From: Emergomyces orientalis
Lineage: Eukaryota > Ascomycota > Eurotiomycetes > Onygenales > Ajellomycetaceae
NCBI GenBank assembly: GCA_002110485.1
Contig: MOWL01000023.1
Coordinates: 248,001-312,000 of the forward strand
Direction of reading: 5' to 3'
Length of the DNA stretch: 64,000 bases
A model generated the notes under the pieces. The model was not told where the DNA came from. It saw nothing but the letters and a program-made list of their open reading frames with translations, and searched no databases. The position numbers were made by a program, and so were the translations under genes. Shown piece after piece: positions 11,067-22,600 of this stretch (positions within the stretch are counted from its first letter, which is position 1; the number at the start of each line of letters is the position of its first letter).

Positions 11067-11948
11067 TATAATTACCTGTACACCAGCTCTTTTTTTTTTC
11101 TTTTTCTTTTTTCTTTCTTTCCAAGGCGAGAGTGACATTCACAGGCTCATCATCAGTGTGTAGTAGACATATCAGGGGATGGGCATGAGAGGACGAAAGA
11201 GCGACGAGATGGGCCGTTTCAAGATCATGATCGTCATTATTAAGTTACTCCAGCAGGTACGCTTTTTCCCGTCTGTGCCCTGTGTCCTGTTGTGCCCGGG
11301 CTCTTCATCATAACTAATCATATTGAGCTGTGTCACAGTGGTCCCAGCCACCGTCGCAGAGACTTTCTTGACTGGGACAGTGGGCTTGGCTAGCGGGCGA
11401 TCATCGATTGAGAAAAGGCCAAAAGGAAAAGGGTTTGGGAGGTGGGCCATACCAAGGATATTTGTGGATATTGTGGGTATTATGGGGGGAGAGGATACAG
11501 TTGTGGGAATTTCTTCCCCCCCCCCCCCTTTTTTTCTTCTTGTTTCAAGATTTTGTCGATTCTGTATATATATTTTGAAAAGTAATGTTTTGCTGGTCGA
11601 GGAGGACAAGACTCGTACCTAGTAGTAACGCTGAGTGAGTAGTTAGTCTGGTCAAAGCAGTGATGATAAGCCAGTAGACCCCCGGCTAGACACAACTCGG
11701 TGGCTTGCAAATGCCCCAAAGGAAAAAAGAGAAGAAGCCGAAGACGAAAGAATAATGAGAGAAAGAAAAAAATAACCCCTTGGAGCCCAGGCCAAGTTCC
11801 ACCCTCCACTTTGCTGGCGTCATCTCCCGCAGGCAGAGTAGTCTGTTGTGGCGGTAATTGGGTGATTGATGTTTTCTTGTTGCGCAGACATATTGGTAGT
11901 TGTTCTTGTTCTTGTTTCTTGTGCTCGGGTTAGATAGACTCCGTTTGC

Positions 11949-12420
11949 TTGCTTCAGCTTCTTTCTTCTGCTTCCTCTTCTTCTTCTCAACGTCACTCAT
12001 TTCTTGTCTATCTCCAACTTCTTAACTCCTTTTCTTCTCTTCATTATCTTCATTTTTTTTTTTCTTTTCGCTTTTTCGCCCTAGACGCGTGTACACTTCT
12101 TTCTACTTCTTTTATCTTTTTGCTTTCTTCACTATCCTTGATCAGCTTCTTCTCTTACTCCTTTCAGCAACTTCTTCTCCCGCTTTTTCTTCCTCCTTTT
12201 ATTCAATCTCTTCTCCTATCTTCTTCTTTTTATTCCTCTTCCTCTCTCCTCTTCTCTCTAATCCAACCTCACCTCTTTTTTTCCCCTTCGTTGGGATTAC
12301 TCAAAACACATTCCACCATCATCACTCTCTTTATTACCTCTTCTTCTCATCTCCACTTGATACCCCCGGCCATCCAATGTGTATAACCACTGGCGGATTC
12401 GGTTGCGCATCGTGAAGGTC
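11949..12420 (+). promoter_or_regulatory. Long CT-rich leader/promoter tract of the GT31 gene
   Basis: Nearly 450 nt of the coding strand consist mostly of C and T, with TTC and CTT triplets repeated throughout. The tract ends about 150 nt before the glycosyltransferase ATG and is followed by an A-rich, ATG-poor leader. CT-rich stretches near the transcription start are a known feature of many filamentous fungal promoters and leaders. The role is inferred from position and composition; no defined factor site is claimed. Open frames across it are low-complexity and not considered genes. Confidence 0.45.
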
Positions 12421-12542
12421 AAAAAAAAAATCACCCCAAACCAAACCAAATCAATAGAGAAGGGGGAAAAGAAACCGAACAAAAAAAGGAGAAAGGAAAA
12501 GAAACAAAAACCATAGCCGTGTCTTCTCTCAAATCCACGCCA

Positions 12543-14105
12543 ATGCCGCCCGTCAGGCTGAAGGCGTTGACTCCCATCATCGCCATCGTGCTCATCACCC
12601 TCTTCTTCTGGGGTGTTGACCGCTACGATCGCGCTGCCCTGACCCGCTTCACTCATCCCCTAGACCGACTCTCCCCACCAACAAAGAATCATGGCGTTCC
12701 AGCTCAGGTAAAGATACACACGAAAACACCAGACCAACTGTGTGACGCCGATGTGTCTACCATCCCTCCATTGTCCTTCCCCGAATGGCTGATCGGTAAG
12801 AATTACACACGTGCATACTTGCGCCCGCACCATCTGCCTCCTGAAACAGAATTCAAGTCAATGGAGACTATCAACCAGCTGGTGCTGCAGCCATTCCGGC
12901 GCCTGAATCGCGGAATGAGGGTGCCGGTCATGGATCCTCATGATCCTTGGCCCTGTCCCAACGTCGTCGATGTGGACGTGGCCGCAGACTACGACATCGA
13001 GGAAACCAGCAATATCCTGTTCGGCCTGGCAACCACCGTGGACCGGCTTCACCGTCTGTTACCAGCCCTGCTCTACTCCTACGGCAGCACAAAGGCCAGC
13101 CTGCTCGTTCTCGTCCCGGGCGATACGAAGAATATAGAGGAACATGAGGCCTATTTCAGAAACGCTGGCTTGGATATCACCCTGCAAATATCCCCGCTGG
13201 CTTTTACCGCTCGATATTTCGGCCTGGTCGAGGGTTTCACTGATTTTATTAAGAACCATCGCCCCAACACCACATGGGTCAGCTTTGTTGACGACGACAC
13301 TTATTTCCTCTCACTCGCTACCGTGGCCAAGCAGCTCTCCACCATCGACCCTTCGCAGAGAGTATACATCGGGTCACTCTCCGAAGCCAGCTGGCAAGTC
13401 GACACTTTTGGCCAAATCGGCTTCGGTGGAGCCGGCGTCTTCGTCTCCGCCCCCCTCCTCGAGAGGCTACACGGCGCATACGACACCTGCCAATCCTGGG
13501 GCGAGCAACCAGGCGACCAGAAACTCGCCCAGTGCATCGACAAATTCGGCGAAGCCCCACTCACCATCTGGGACTCCCTGTACCAAATGGACATGAAAGG
13601 CTCGGTCGACGGCGTCTACGAATCCGGCCGCCAAATCCACTCCCTCCACCACTGGGACAGCTGGTACAAAAAGGACGTGGTGAAAATGAGCACCGTCGCG
13701 GCCGTCGCTGGCCGGCAGTCGATCCTGCGCCGCTTCCGCTTCGACGAATTCACCACCATCGACACCCGCACGGGTTCCACGCAGCGGACCTTCTGGGTAC
13801 TGACCAACGGCTACTCGCTGGTGAAATACACGATGAATGCGAAAATGTCGCCGAATGCGGTTAATTTCGATATGACGGAGAAGACGTGGGATGAGGACCA
13901 GCGCGGGTATGAGAAACGGTTGGGACCCCTGAGACCGAAGGATCAGCCGGGGATTAAGAAGGAGAGGTGGAGGTTGCTGGATTCGACCATTGTGGGGGAT
14001 AATGTGCATCAGACTTATTCTAATGATGCAAATGGGGCGCATAGTGTTATTGAGCTGGTATGGTTAGGACCGGCAGGGGGTGGGGGCGCGGGGATTGGGG
14101 TATGA
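12543..14105 (+). CDS. GT31/DUF604-like glycosyltransferase, type II membrane protein
   Basis: A single exon of 520 residues. A short cytosolic N-terminus is followed by one hydrophobic anchor (about residues 9-25) and a large lumenal domain, the layout of a Golgi type II glycosyltransferase. The motif FVDDDTYF (Asp250-252) is the metal-binding DxD-type site of fringe-like family 31 enzymes. It is followed by YIGSLSEAS and the glycine-rich GFGGAGVFVSAPLL, also typical of the DUF604/fringe fold. It probably adds a beta-linked sugar to a glycan or protein; donor and acceptor cannot be read from sequence. The frame is open upstream of the ATG but without another ATG, so the start is firm. The gene stands alone, with 6.1 kb of gene-free DNA upstream and a T-rich 3' flank. 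Confidence 0.88.
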   Translation: MPPVRLKALTPIIAIVLITLFFWGVDRYDRAALTRFTHPLDRLSPPTKNHGVPAQVKIHTKTPDQLCDADVSTIPPLSFPEWLIGKNYTRAYLRPHHLPPETEFKSMETINQLVLQPFRRLNRGMRVPVMDPHDPWPCPNVVDVDVAADYDIEETSNILFGLATTVDRLHRLLPALLYSYGSTKASLLVLVPGDTKNIEEHEAYFRNAGLDITLQISPLAFTARYFGLVEGFTDFIKNHRPNTTWVSFVDDDTYFLSLATVAKQLSTIDPSQRVYIGSLSEASWQVDTFGQIGFGGAGVFVSAPLLERLHGAYDTCQSWGEQPGDQKLAQCIDKFGEAPLTIWDSLYQMDMKGSVDGVYESGRQIHSLHHWDSWYKKDVVKMSTVAAVAGRQSILRRFRFDEFTTIDTRTGSTQRTFWVLTNGYSLVKYTMNAKMSPNAVNFDMTEKTWDEDQRGYEKRLGPLRPKDQPGIKKERWRLLDSTIVGDNVHQTYSNDANGAHSVIELVWLGPAGGGGAGIGV

Positions 14106-14900
14106 TTTTCTTTGTTATATTTTTTTTGATGCTTGATTTTTTTTTTTTTTTTTTTTGTGACCATCTACCCATAGACACATGGATGGGCGGGGATGAGGGA
14201 GTGGGAATCTCGCTGCAAAGGGATAAAGCGTGAAAGACTTTTGCCTCGATTTCTTTTTCTTTTCATTTTTTTCATTTTTGTGGGCGTTGTCGGATTCGGA
14301 CTTTTTCTCAATCATCTTTTTCTTGCACAAAGATTTTTTCTTCTTTTATTTTTGTTTTATATCAAACGCCCGCCCTCCTCCCCCCTTTTTTTTATGTCAT
14401 TTTCTCCGAGAAATACCTCTTGCAGGAAACGAATTGACTAATTACGGGAAATATTTTTCTTCCTTTCTTTCTTCTTTATGTTTCTTGTTCTTGTTCTATA
14501 TTCGGGGCGTTCGGTGGGTGTATACTTCGACCTGCTTTTTTTTGTCTTTGTCAGTTTGTATGTGTTTTTTTCTCTCTCAATCTCCCCCACCGATTCCGAC
14601 AAATCTGGGATATCCGACCCCTTCTTGTGCGCTGTTGCAGCTGCAGATATGTTAGCTGTGCTGCTGCTGCTGCTGCTTTGTTATGAAGGAGGAAAGGGAA
14701 GGAAAAGGGTAGGGCGTCGGGGGAAAAACAATTACCTCGCTCGTAAACCCCCCCCTTCTCTATTTTCTCTCTCTCTCTCTCTCTCTTTCTGTTTCCACTC
14801 TTCTCGTTATACTACTTTTTTTCTTTTCTTTTCTTTTTTTGTTGCTTTCATGTCGCTCTGTGTCATTTTTTTTTAGATTTCCTCACCCCATACATACAAC
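14106..14900. other. T-rich 3' flank of the GT31 gene
   Basis: Strongly T- and CT-rich DNA on the coding strand with long T runs and a CT microsatellite near 14766-14786. It probably includes the 3' untranslated region. No gene is seen; the Phe/Leu/Ser-rich frames are products of composition. Confidence 0.6.
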
Positions 14901-15107
14901 AGCTCGTCCACGTGATATCAAACTCTATCTAGTATGTCCTCAGTTGAAGCATTGATTTTCTTCAAGACAGAGTGAGGCTACCTATAACGACAGCCAATCA
15001 AATGTCAAACATGGAGCATCTAGCACCAAGTGTATGAAACGAAGGTCAACAGACACTGAGTAATTGGACTGGTAGCTTCAAAGCAGACCATATCACGTGG
15101 ACGAGCT
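14901..15107. mobile_element. 207-bp MITE-like element with perfect 18-bp terminal inverted repeats
   Basis: The left end AGCTCGTCCACGTGATAT (14901-14918) and the right end ATATCACGTGGACGAGCT (15090-15107) are exact reverse complements. The interior (about 170 bp) has no coding capacity. The flanks read AAC on the left and AAC on the right, which could be a 3-bp target duplication, but three bases are weak evidence. Each repeat contains the palindromic E-box CACGTG. A non-autonomous DNA transposon is the best explanation; a structured regulatory element with two E-boxes is the alternative. Confidence 0.6.
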
Positions 15108-16110
15108 AACAAGAATGTCCATGGTGTATGTATGTGTACGTCTTTATTTTTTGTTAAAAAAAAATGGAGGCTTTGAATGGGTTTTAAAAAGGATTTTTCT
15201 TTCTTTTCTTTTCTTTTTTTCCTTTTCTCTTTTTTTTTTTCTTTCGTTATCTGACGTGATATTAATGATCCTTCGCGGGTGTTGGCCAATCACACAGATG
15301 GACGATGGATGGAGGGTGCCGTGCCGTGCTGTGGATTACCTATATCCTATCCTAGCTTCTCCTATCTGTGTTTCACCTACCAGCTGTGTATACACCTCTT
15401 GTCTATGCAGAGGAGGAGGAGGAGGAGGGGGATGGATGAGGCAGAAGATATGCCAATATTTTTCATGTCGCTCAATCGGTTCCACAGAGTTTGACTAACT
15501 AGTACTAGTAGAGTGATATAATTTTTATTTTATTTTTGACTCTTCGTTTTAATTTTAATTTTAATTATTTTGCTTTAGATTTATTTAGGTGCTCTGGTGT
15601 GTTGGGGTTGGTGGGGAGGGTTTATCAAGCGAAGCGGGAGAGGGCGAAGGAAGAAGTTGTATTTGGGGGGGGGTAAACTATCTACATGGGATGATAATAT
15701 CGATATGTATGACTGATTTCAGTATTCGGAAACTCTAAAAAAAGAAAGAAAGAAAGAAAAAAAGAAAATGCCTTGGATAGAGCAACGCGGGAACCTGATC
15801 GCTTGTTATTCAGGAGATTGTAATGTGGTTTAATATTCCCCCTGCCAGAAAAGGGGGATTGGGTGGTTGGAGTTACTCTCTGTTTTTCCCTTCTTTACTG
15901 AATTTTCATAAATCCACACAATTAGGCCCTTACTTAATTGATGAATATACAATTTAACTATGAGATGACATGACTTCTAAACCCGTGTGTTTCTTCAGGG
16001 CATTTGTTTAGAGGCCGTCAATTGGCAGTTTTTGTTCCCTGGCGCTAGGAGAGTTTAAATGTTTGGCCGGGGAGTAAAACATCAAATCGTCATATCAAAT
16101 ATTATTTCTT
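15108..16110. other. Intergenic, microsatellites only
   Basis: Holds a T/C-rich tract (15198-15245), a GAGGAG run near 15409-15428, TTTTAA repeats near 15538-15567 and an AAAG run near 15738-15768. No gene is seen. Confidence 0.6.
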
Positions 16111-16221
16111 GTGTGCAGTACATGTACTGTACATACATACATACCCTCCAACCTCACAAATTTCAATCCTAAACCCTCACCCTACCAGATCCTCCTTCCC
16201 AAGAAATCCAACGAAAAAGAA

Positions 16222-16526
16222 ATGGCCCCCCTAGACCCCTCTTTAAAATCATGGGCCCTCCCCCGCCTCTCTGCCGTCCTTGGCCTCGACGATGACTCCC
16301 TCACCCAATTACTAGAATACACTTACTCACTAGGGCCAGACCAGGGAGCGGAGCATCTGCGGAATATGCTAGGTGATTCAGCAAAGGCGCTGGAGTTTAT
16401 TGTTGGATTTGGTGAGAGGTGGAGGAAGAGCGGGATTGTTTCTGGACGGCATGGAAATAGTGGAAATGGAGGCGGCGGCGGCGGCGGTGGTGGGCAGAAG
16501 AAGATGGGAGGAAAGCAGTCGCAGTC

Positions 16527-16557
<31 letters not shown>

Positions 16558-17835
16558 GAGAGACAGCCGCCATCGGCTTCCGGGCCGTTGATATCTGAAT
16601 ATCTACCTAATGTACGCTCGAAGGCTGCGAAGACTTCAGCTGCAAGGAGACAACAGCAAAGCCAATCATCCTCCCTATCCCGCAACCACAATCGCAATTC
16701 CTCCTCTGCAACCCCATCTACATCCACATCTACATCTACAAAAACAACAACTACTACTATTACTACTACATCCAACATAGCCGACCTAACCGCCGCCATC
16801 GCCCAACTCGAACTCACCACAAACACCTCTTTATCCACCTCCTCCAAAGATTCGAAAACAAAAGTACTCAAACCCCGCAAATGCTCCTGCCAAGCAACCC
16901 TACACCCCCTCTTCACCCCGGCCCCCAACTGCCTAAACTGTGGGAAGATAATATGCGCTATGGAAGGGTTGCAGCCCTGCTCTTTCTGCCATCAACCGCT
17001 GCTCTCGGCTGGACAGGTGCAGGAGATGATTCGCGAGTTGCGGGCGGAGAGGGGCAGTGAGAAGATGCGGGCGCATAATAGGAGTGTCCAAGGGGCACAG
17101 CGGCATGACGAGCCGTCCCCGTCCTCCTATAATAATGGCGGCGGAGATATAACGGATGTAGGCGGGGGAAACAATGATACTGGAAATAGTAATACCATGC
17201 GCGACCTAGCGGCTGCAAAAGCGCACCGCGACAAACTCCTCCACTTCCAAGCGCAGAACGCGCGCCGGACGAAAGTGGTCGATGAGGTGGCTGAGTTTGA
17301 GACGCCGGACGTGCATGCGGGGAGTACGTTGTGGATGAGTGCGGGACAGCGGGCGTTGGCGTTGAAGAGGCAGCAGAAGGTGCTGAGGGAGATGGAAGAG
17401 AGGGGGAAGGAGGAGTGGGAGAAGAGCGGTGGGGGGGTTGTGGTTAGTTTGAGTTTTGAGGGGGGTGGGGTGGGGAAGAAGGGACAGAGAGGGGTTTTGA
17501 GGAGGGTGGAGAGGGTGGAGGTTCAGGAGAAAAATGAGGAGGTGGAGGAAGCGGAGGAGGAGGAGGAGGAGGTAGTAGAGGAAGAAGGGAGGGGGGCTTT
17601 CGGGAATAATCCGCTGCTTGCCGGTGGGGGACTGGTGAGGCCGGTTTGGAAGGGGAAGGGTGTTGATGGAGATCAGAGCCAGAGTGGGAGTGGGAGAGAG
17701 CGGAGGCAGAAACAGACGTGGAGGAGGGTGCAGGACGATGATGAGGATAATGAGAGGTGGATTTTGGATGGCGGCTTGTATGGATATGGGAATGAGCGGA
17801 GAGAAGCGCAAGAGGACTCAGGGTATGCTGGTTGA
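16222..17835 (+). CDS. TRIP4/ASC-1-type zinc-finger protein (Rqt4-like)
   Basis: A single exon of 537 residues. A C2HC5-type zinc finger begins at Cys221 (KCSCQATLHPLF, then NCLNCGKIICAMEG and QPCSFC), the signature of activating signal cointegrator 1. In yeast the protein with this finger, Rqt4, belongs to the ribosome quality-control trigger complex that splits collided ribosomes; in animals TRIP4 is part of ASCC. The same role is inferred here. The N-terminal 75 residues are a conserved helical region (LGLDDDSLTQLLEYTYSLG). Low-complexity segments follow: Gly8, a run of about ten Gln from CAG/CAA codons, and Ser/Thr repeats. The C-terminal third is Glu- and Gly-rich. The frame is open 37 codons further upstream, but the first ATG in a good context and before conserved sequence is at 16222. 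Confidence 0.85.
16525..16557. repeat. CAG repeat encoding polyglutamine
   Basis: Imperfect tandem CAG codons (preceded by two TCGCAG units) encode a run of about ten glutamines in the TRIP4-like protein. It is likely to vary in length between strains. Confidence 0.9.
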
Positions 17836-19401
17836 ATGTCTTCTATTCTCTGTCTATTTTACTTTTATGATGATGGGTTGGTATGGTATGGAATATATCA
17901 TAGAGTTTTTATTTTAACCACTCGTCGATTTTAAAAAATTACAGGGTTCGGGAAATAACCCATTCTCGTATGTTGATATGTTATGATATCACAGCCATTC
18001 GGTTTCACCAGAGATACAGACAGCATGAGATTGGATTGAAATTCTGAAATGGTTAGTTAGCCATTTCAAACAAATCAGAGAGCCAAACACAATGAAAAAA
18101 AATAAAAAAATAAACAGTGGGCAAACAGAGGTTCCATTCAGAAGTTCAGTCCCCTGGCTAGTTATTGTGACCTTTTCTTTGGCGGGCCGCTGGATAGGCA
18201 GGGTTAGTATTATAAATCCAACTAAAATTTAGGTTATCCATACTACTAGTTATGTTGCTGTGCATATTTTGTAAACCCGTCCAAGGGTCTTCTTCCTGTA
18301 GCCTTTCTTCCCATCCCTTGCATGGACGCATGAAATGTATGAAGTTGGGCTCGGGATTCGGGAATGCTTGAAGAGCATTATGTGTCAGAGCGTGAGAATG
18401 AGAAAGCTTGATTGGAGAGAAAGTGAACGCTAGCGAAGAGGTCTAGATAGTATTGGGATAGGGCGCGAATGGTAACGTGACCCTACGAAGAAAGAGTCCC
18501 TGAGGGAGGGCGCTGACATTATGGGCTTCTAACTTAATTGCAATGGCTCTTTTTATGTAGAAAGTTCAATAGCCAATGATAATAATCATAAGATAAATCG
18601 AGAAATTATTTGGAAGAAAAAATATATACAAAAATAAATTAGATTGCGCCCGCAACTGAAAACGACCATCAGCTATTTCTACGTTTTATAGTATTAGTAT
18701 TTATAATTTCCCTTAAATCCCATCGAGAAACGGAGTAAAGATCCATGTCTAGGTGCCTGGGTAATCCAGCTGCTGCCCCGATCCCGCTCCGTGTTCTTTG
18801 CAGCTTAACACAGAATATGCTCCATAGTTCCGTGAAGCCTAGCATTGAAGTTGTGGAGAGGCGTTACATGGACATGCACACAGTATCTTTCTCCATTTTA
18901 CCCCACCCATCCCTGTGTTGTTTTATCTTTTTAATTCGGAGAAGCCGGTTTTCTTTTTCCATTTTGTTCTTACCCTGATTTTTGATAAATATACTAGTAC
19001 ACACTTTTATACGGAGTATTCTGTATATTATTAGAGTGTTTGTGCGCATACATCTCCCTCGTGTAGATCTGGAGATCATCAATTAAATTTGTTCTGCCCC
19101 ACCGACGTCATCCCGAACTTGGATACTGACAGAGTTGAGACGGAAAACCCAAGGAAGAAGAGGAACAAGAACAACGGATCAATTCATGATTGGGCCAGAT
19201 TTTTACCCTTCATTAATTTCCCTATTCTGCCTTCCTCTCATTTTCGCCGTCTGGTCCGGGCTGCTGTCAGTAATTCACTTGTTGACTCGGTTGGTGTTTG
19301 AACCCTACGCATTACAAACAGCCAACTCTCAGTCCATCCAGGTTCAATTCTCCATACCGTTGCTCCGCTGGATTGAAGCACATACATTTACCTCCGCAGC
19401 C
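17836..19401. other. Intergenic, no gene seen
   Basis: AT-rich DNA between the TRIP4-like gene and glucokinase. It contains a 9-bp TACGGAGTA motif at 19010-19018. The last 300 bp are more GC-balanced and probably contain the glucokinase promoter and leader; the frame is open upstream of the glucokinase ATG, but that sequence shows no family similarity. Confidence 0.6.
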
Positions 19402-20988
19402 ATGTCCTCCTCGTCCTCTTCCTCGCCCGTCATCGATGAGGCCCACCGCATCGCCGCCCTGTTCGAATACCCCACTGAAGAGGTCAATCGTGGTGTTAAG
19501 GAGTTCATACGAGAAATGGACGAGGGCCTGGAGAAGGATGGAGCTACCTTGCGCCAGATTCCGTCATATGTGACTGCCGTGCCGGATGGGACGGAGAAGG
19601 TGGGCATTTCTTCTCCCTGTGGTTTACAACCCCAGCTATTATACGATGTTAATTTGGGGATATTATAATTCTTATTTCTGTAGGGTGTCTATCTAGCGGT
19701 TGATCTAGGAGGAACCAACTTCCGCGTCTGTTCCGTAAATCTACATGGAGATTCAACTTTCTCCATTTCCCAATCCAAAGTCGCCATCCCACAGGAGCTC
19801 ATGGTGACCAAGCACGGAAAGGAGTTGTTTTCATTCCTCGCACTTCAAATCGACGAGTTCCTCAAGACACATCTATCAGAACATTTTGAGGCACATGTTG
19901 AGAAGAGGAAGACCGGCCAAGTTACGGAGCCGTATGCTGAGGAGCAAATTTTCGATCTTGGCTTTACCTTCAGCTTCCCCGTAGACCAACACGGGATCAA
20001 CAAGGGCAGCTTAATCCGCTGGACGAAAGGGTTTGATATCGACGAAGTCATTGGACAGGATGTCTGCAAGCTGCTTCAGGACGCTATAGACCAGCGAAAC
20101 TTACCCGTGCGCGTCGCGGCTTTGGTAAACGATACCGTCGGCACGCTGATGGCACGATCATACAGCTCTAGCCAGCATACCAAGGCCCTGATAGGTGCCA
20201 TCTTCGGCACGGGCACCAACGGCGCATACGTCGAGAAGCTCTCCCGCGTAACGAAGATGGACAAAATAAACGGCGACACGAACTATGACAAGACTACGGG
20301 AGAGATGGTCATCAATATCGAATGGGGCAGCTTCGACAACCACTTGTCCGTGCTACCAAATACCCGCTTCGACGCCGACCTGGACACCCACAGCGTCAAC
20401 CCGGGCATCCAGATGTTCGAGAAGCGCGTCTCGGGCATGTTCCTCGGTGAGATCCTGCGCCGCGCCCTGCTGGCCATGAGCAAGGACCCGGCCGTCAACC
20501 TCTTCAGCAACGACGCCGCCACTACCATCCCGCAGGACTCTGGGCTATACAAAGCCTGGGGCATCGACACCAGCTTCCTCAGCACCGTCAAGGCCGACCA
20601 CCTCCCCAACCTTGACGCAACACGCGCCCAGCTGAAACGGGAGCTAGACATCGACAATCCCAGCACAGACGATTGCCGCGCCGTGAAGATTCTCGTGCAC
20701 GCCATTGCCAAGCGGGCCGCGCGGCTCAGTGCCGTTGCGCTCGGCGCGGTGATTATTTCTACGGGAAAACTACATGAGGGCGACGGAGTGGCGGATATTG
20801 GTGTTGATGGGAGTGTGGTGGAGCATTATCCTGGCTTTGAGGGTTATTTGCGGCAGGCGTTTAGGGAGATTCCCGAGATTGGGGAGGAAGGGGAGAAAAG
20901 GATTACGTTGGGTGTTGCGAAGGATGGGAGTGGAGTTGGGGCGGCGCTTGGGGCGCTTGTTGCAAGCGAGGCCACGCGGAGGTGTTAG
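19402..20988 (+). CDS. glkA: Glucokinase (hexokinase family)
   Basis: Two exons (19402-19599, 19684-20988) give 500 residues. It phosphorylates glucose with ATP at the entry of glycolysis, in the cytosol. The phosphate-binding loop LAVDLGGTNFRVC follows directly after the intron; the sugar-binding region LGFTFSFPVDQ...RWTKGFD and the second phosphate segment FGTGTNGAYVE are intact, with the catalytic Asp in ALVNDTVGTLMA. RQIPSYVTAVPDGTEKGVY and the overall pattern match Aspergillus-type glucokinase (GlkA) better than hexokinase HxkA. The C-terminal adenosine-binding motif DGSVVEHYPGF is present. Length is normal for the family. The 84-nt intron sits at the conserved position just before the phosphate loop. 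Confidence 0.93.
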
Positions 20989-22456
20989 TTAGAGCAGTGA
21001 TAGAAGTTTGATATCTTTTTTATATACTAGTATATAAGTGAAATCATTAGCGTGGATATTATTATTTCCTTTTATCTTTCTTTCTATATACGTGTTTCCC
21101 CTCTGCTTAGACGATATCGCTGATGCCTGGTTTATTTATTTTGGTTTCATACTTCTCTATTCTCATTTGTATAAAATTGATAGTACCTACAAGTATTATG
21201 CCCGCCCTTCTTCTCATCAGCTTCTCCTCTTCCGATCTTCTCTAACTCAACCGAGCCGCATTTCAAGTTGAATGTTGTCATTGTCTTTGTAGCTATTTCT
21301 CATTTCTCGCCCCATGCGACCGCAACACCACACTATCGGCAAACCACCTTGTATCCTGTCATTTTGGTCCCCCACACCAAAGACCAATTCAACCAAGGGT
21401 GACTCTGCAGCTGCCCAGCTGCACGGATAGTTACCGCATCTGGTTTCTTGTCAATCTCGTGGGCTGCCCCAAGCTCCCTTGTATAGTCCCCGGACAGGCG
21501 GGCGAGCGGTCCCCCCCGCCAAACCCAAACAGCGATAAAGTTTTCTTTCCCCGTCTTCCCGCCTCCCTGCAACGACATTGCCAATTTGGAGGGCCCTGCC
21601 CGGGTTTCAAGTTTTGTCAAAGAAAACCTGGCAATGGGGAAAAAAAACTACGAACAAGGCAGAGCTGTTTTGGATAATAGCTAACTGGGGCTCAATATGG
21701 TGGTCCTGCTTTGCGGAGAGTTTCAGTTCAGTCACCAATAATGTACTGTACTGTGGCAGCATCGTTGGTTCTGTGCCTGTTGCATTCTGCCTGAAGGTTG
21801 GGGGGGCAAAAACCATGGTTCACCCAAGCTGAGAATAGTAGTAACCTTGGAATACATCACATTCTGGTCAAAGTCAAAAAAGTGCAGAGAGGGTCTGGAG
21901 CTGAATCTCTCTGGTGTTGATGCTTGCTTTCCTGTAGTTTTTAATGTGTCCCGTTTATTCTGACCCTTTTCGCCTCCTTCACCCATCTCCACCTCCTTAT
22001 AGCCCACACCCTACCAAGCTCAATCCTCTATCTGCTTTCTCACCCTTACAACATATCTCTGGCTATATATACTTTCCAAGGGAAAAGCTCCGCACCACCC
22101 CGCCATCATCCCTGCTGACCACTCTGCTGTTCACCAGGAGAGCTCATCTCAGTCTGAGAAAGCTACTCCAGTTAGCTAGGGTGTCGCATGTCGCATGCAC
22201 ATGCGCACGCGCACTCTCATGAGCGGCGACGATAATACGGATATAATTGCTTATATGAATATGAACGATCAACCGAAGGCGATACGGTGGAATGAAGCAA
22301 CATCATCAACACCATCAATACCATCAATGTTATTAATGCTTTCGATGGTATAAGCAGCTCACATTTTCCAGCAGAATTGACAATAGCGCCCGCGACGGAA
22401 GTAGCGGTGCTGAACCCCACACAATAAACAGACGATTTGTAACCGGGGAAGTAAGC
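20989..22456. other. Intergenic, no gene seen
   Basis: DNA between glucokinase and the Pth11-like gene. An AT-rich part (21000-21240) is probably the glucokinase 3' flank. The rest has mixed composition and no recognisable coding sequence. Confidence 0.6.
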
Positions 22457-22489
22457 GACGAGAGCGAGAGCGAGAGAGAGAGAGAGAGA

Positions 22490-22524
<35 letters not shown>

Positions 22525-22580
22525 TGTGTGTGTGTGTGTGAGAGAGTGAGTGTGTGTGTGCGTGTGTATGCGTGTGAGAG
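22457..22580. repeat. (GA)n(GT)n compound microsatellite
   Basis: Over 100 nt of GA repeats pass into GT repeats and stop about 20 nt before the ATG of the Pth11-like gene. It therefore lies in the promoter or 5' leader and could affect expression by length or by Z-DNA/triplex formation. Confidence 0.9.
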
Positions 22581-22600
22581 GCGGACGCGGCTACGGAACT

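Noticed and set aside
11949..12386. Plus-strand frame of 145 codons rich in Ser, Leu and Phe
   Set aside because: It is the product of the CT-rich leader tract; composition explains the absence of stops.
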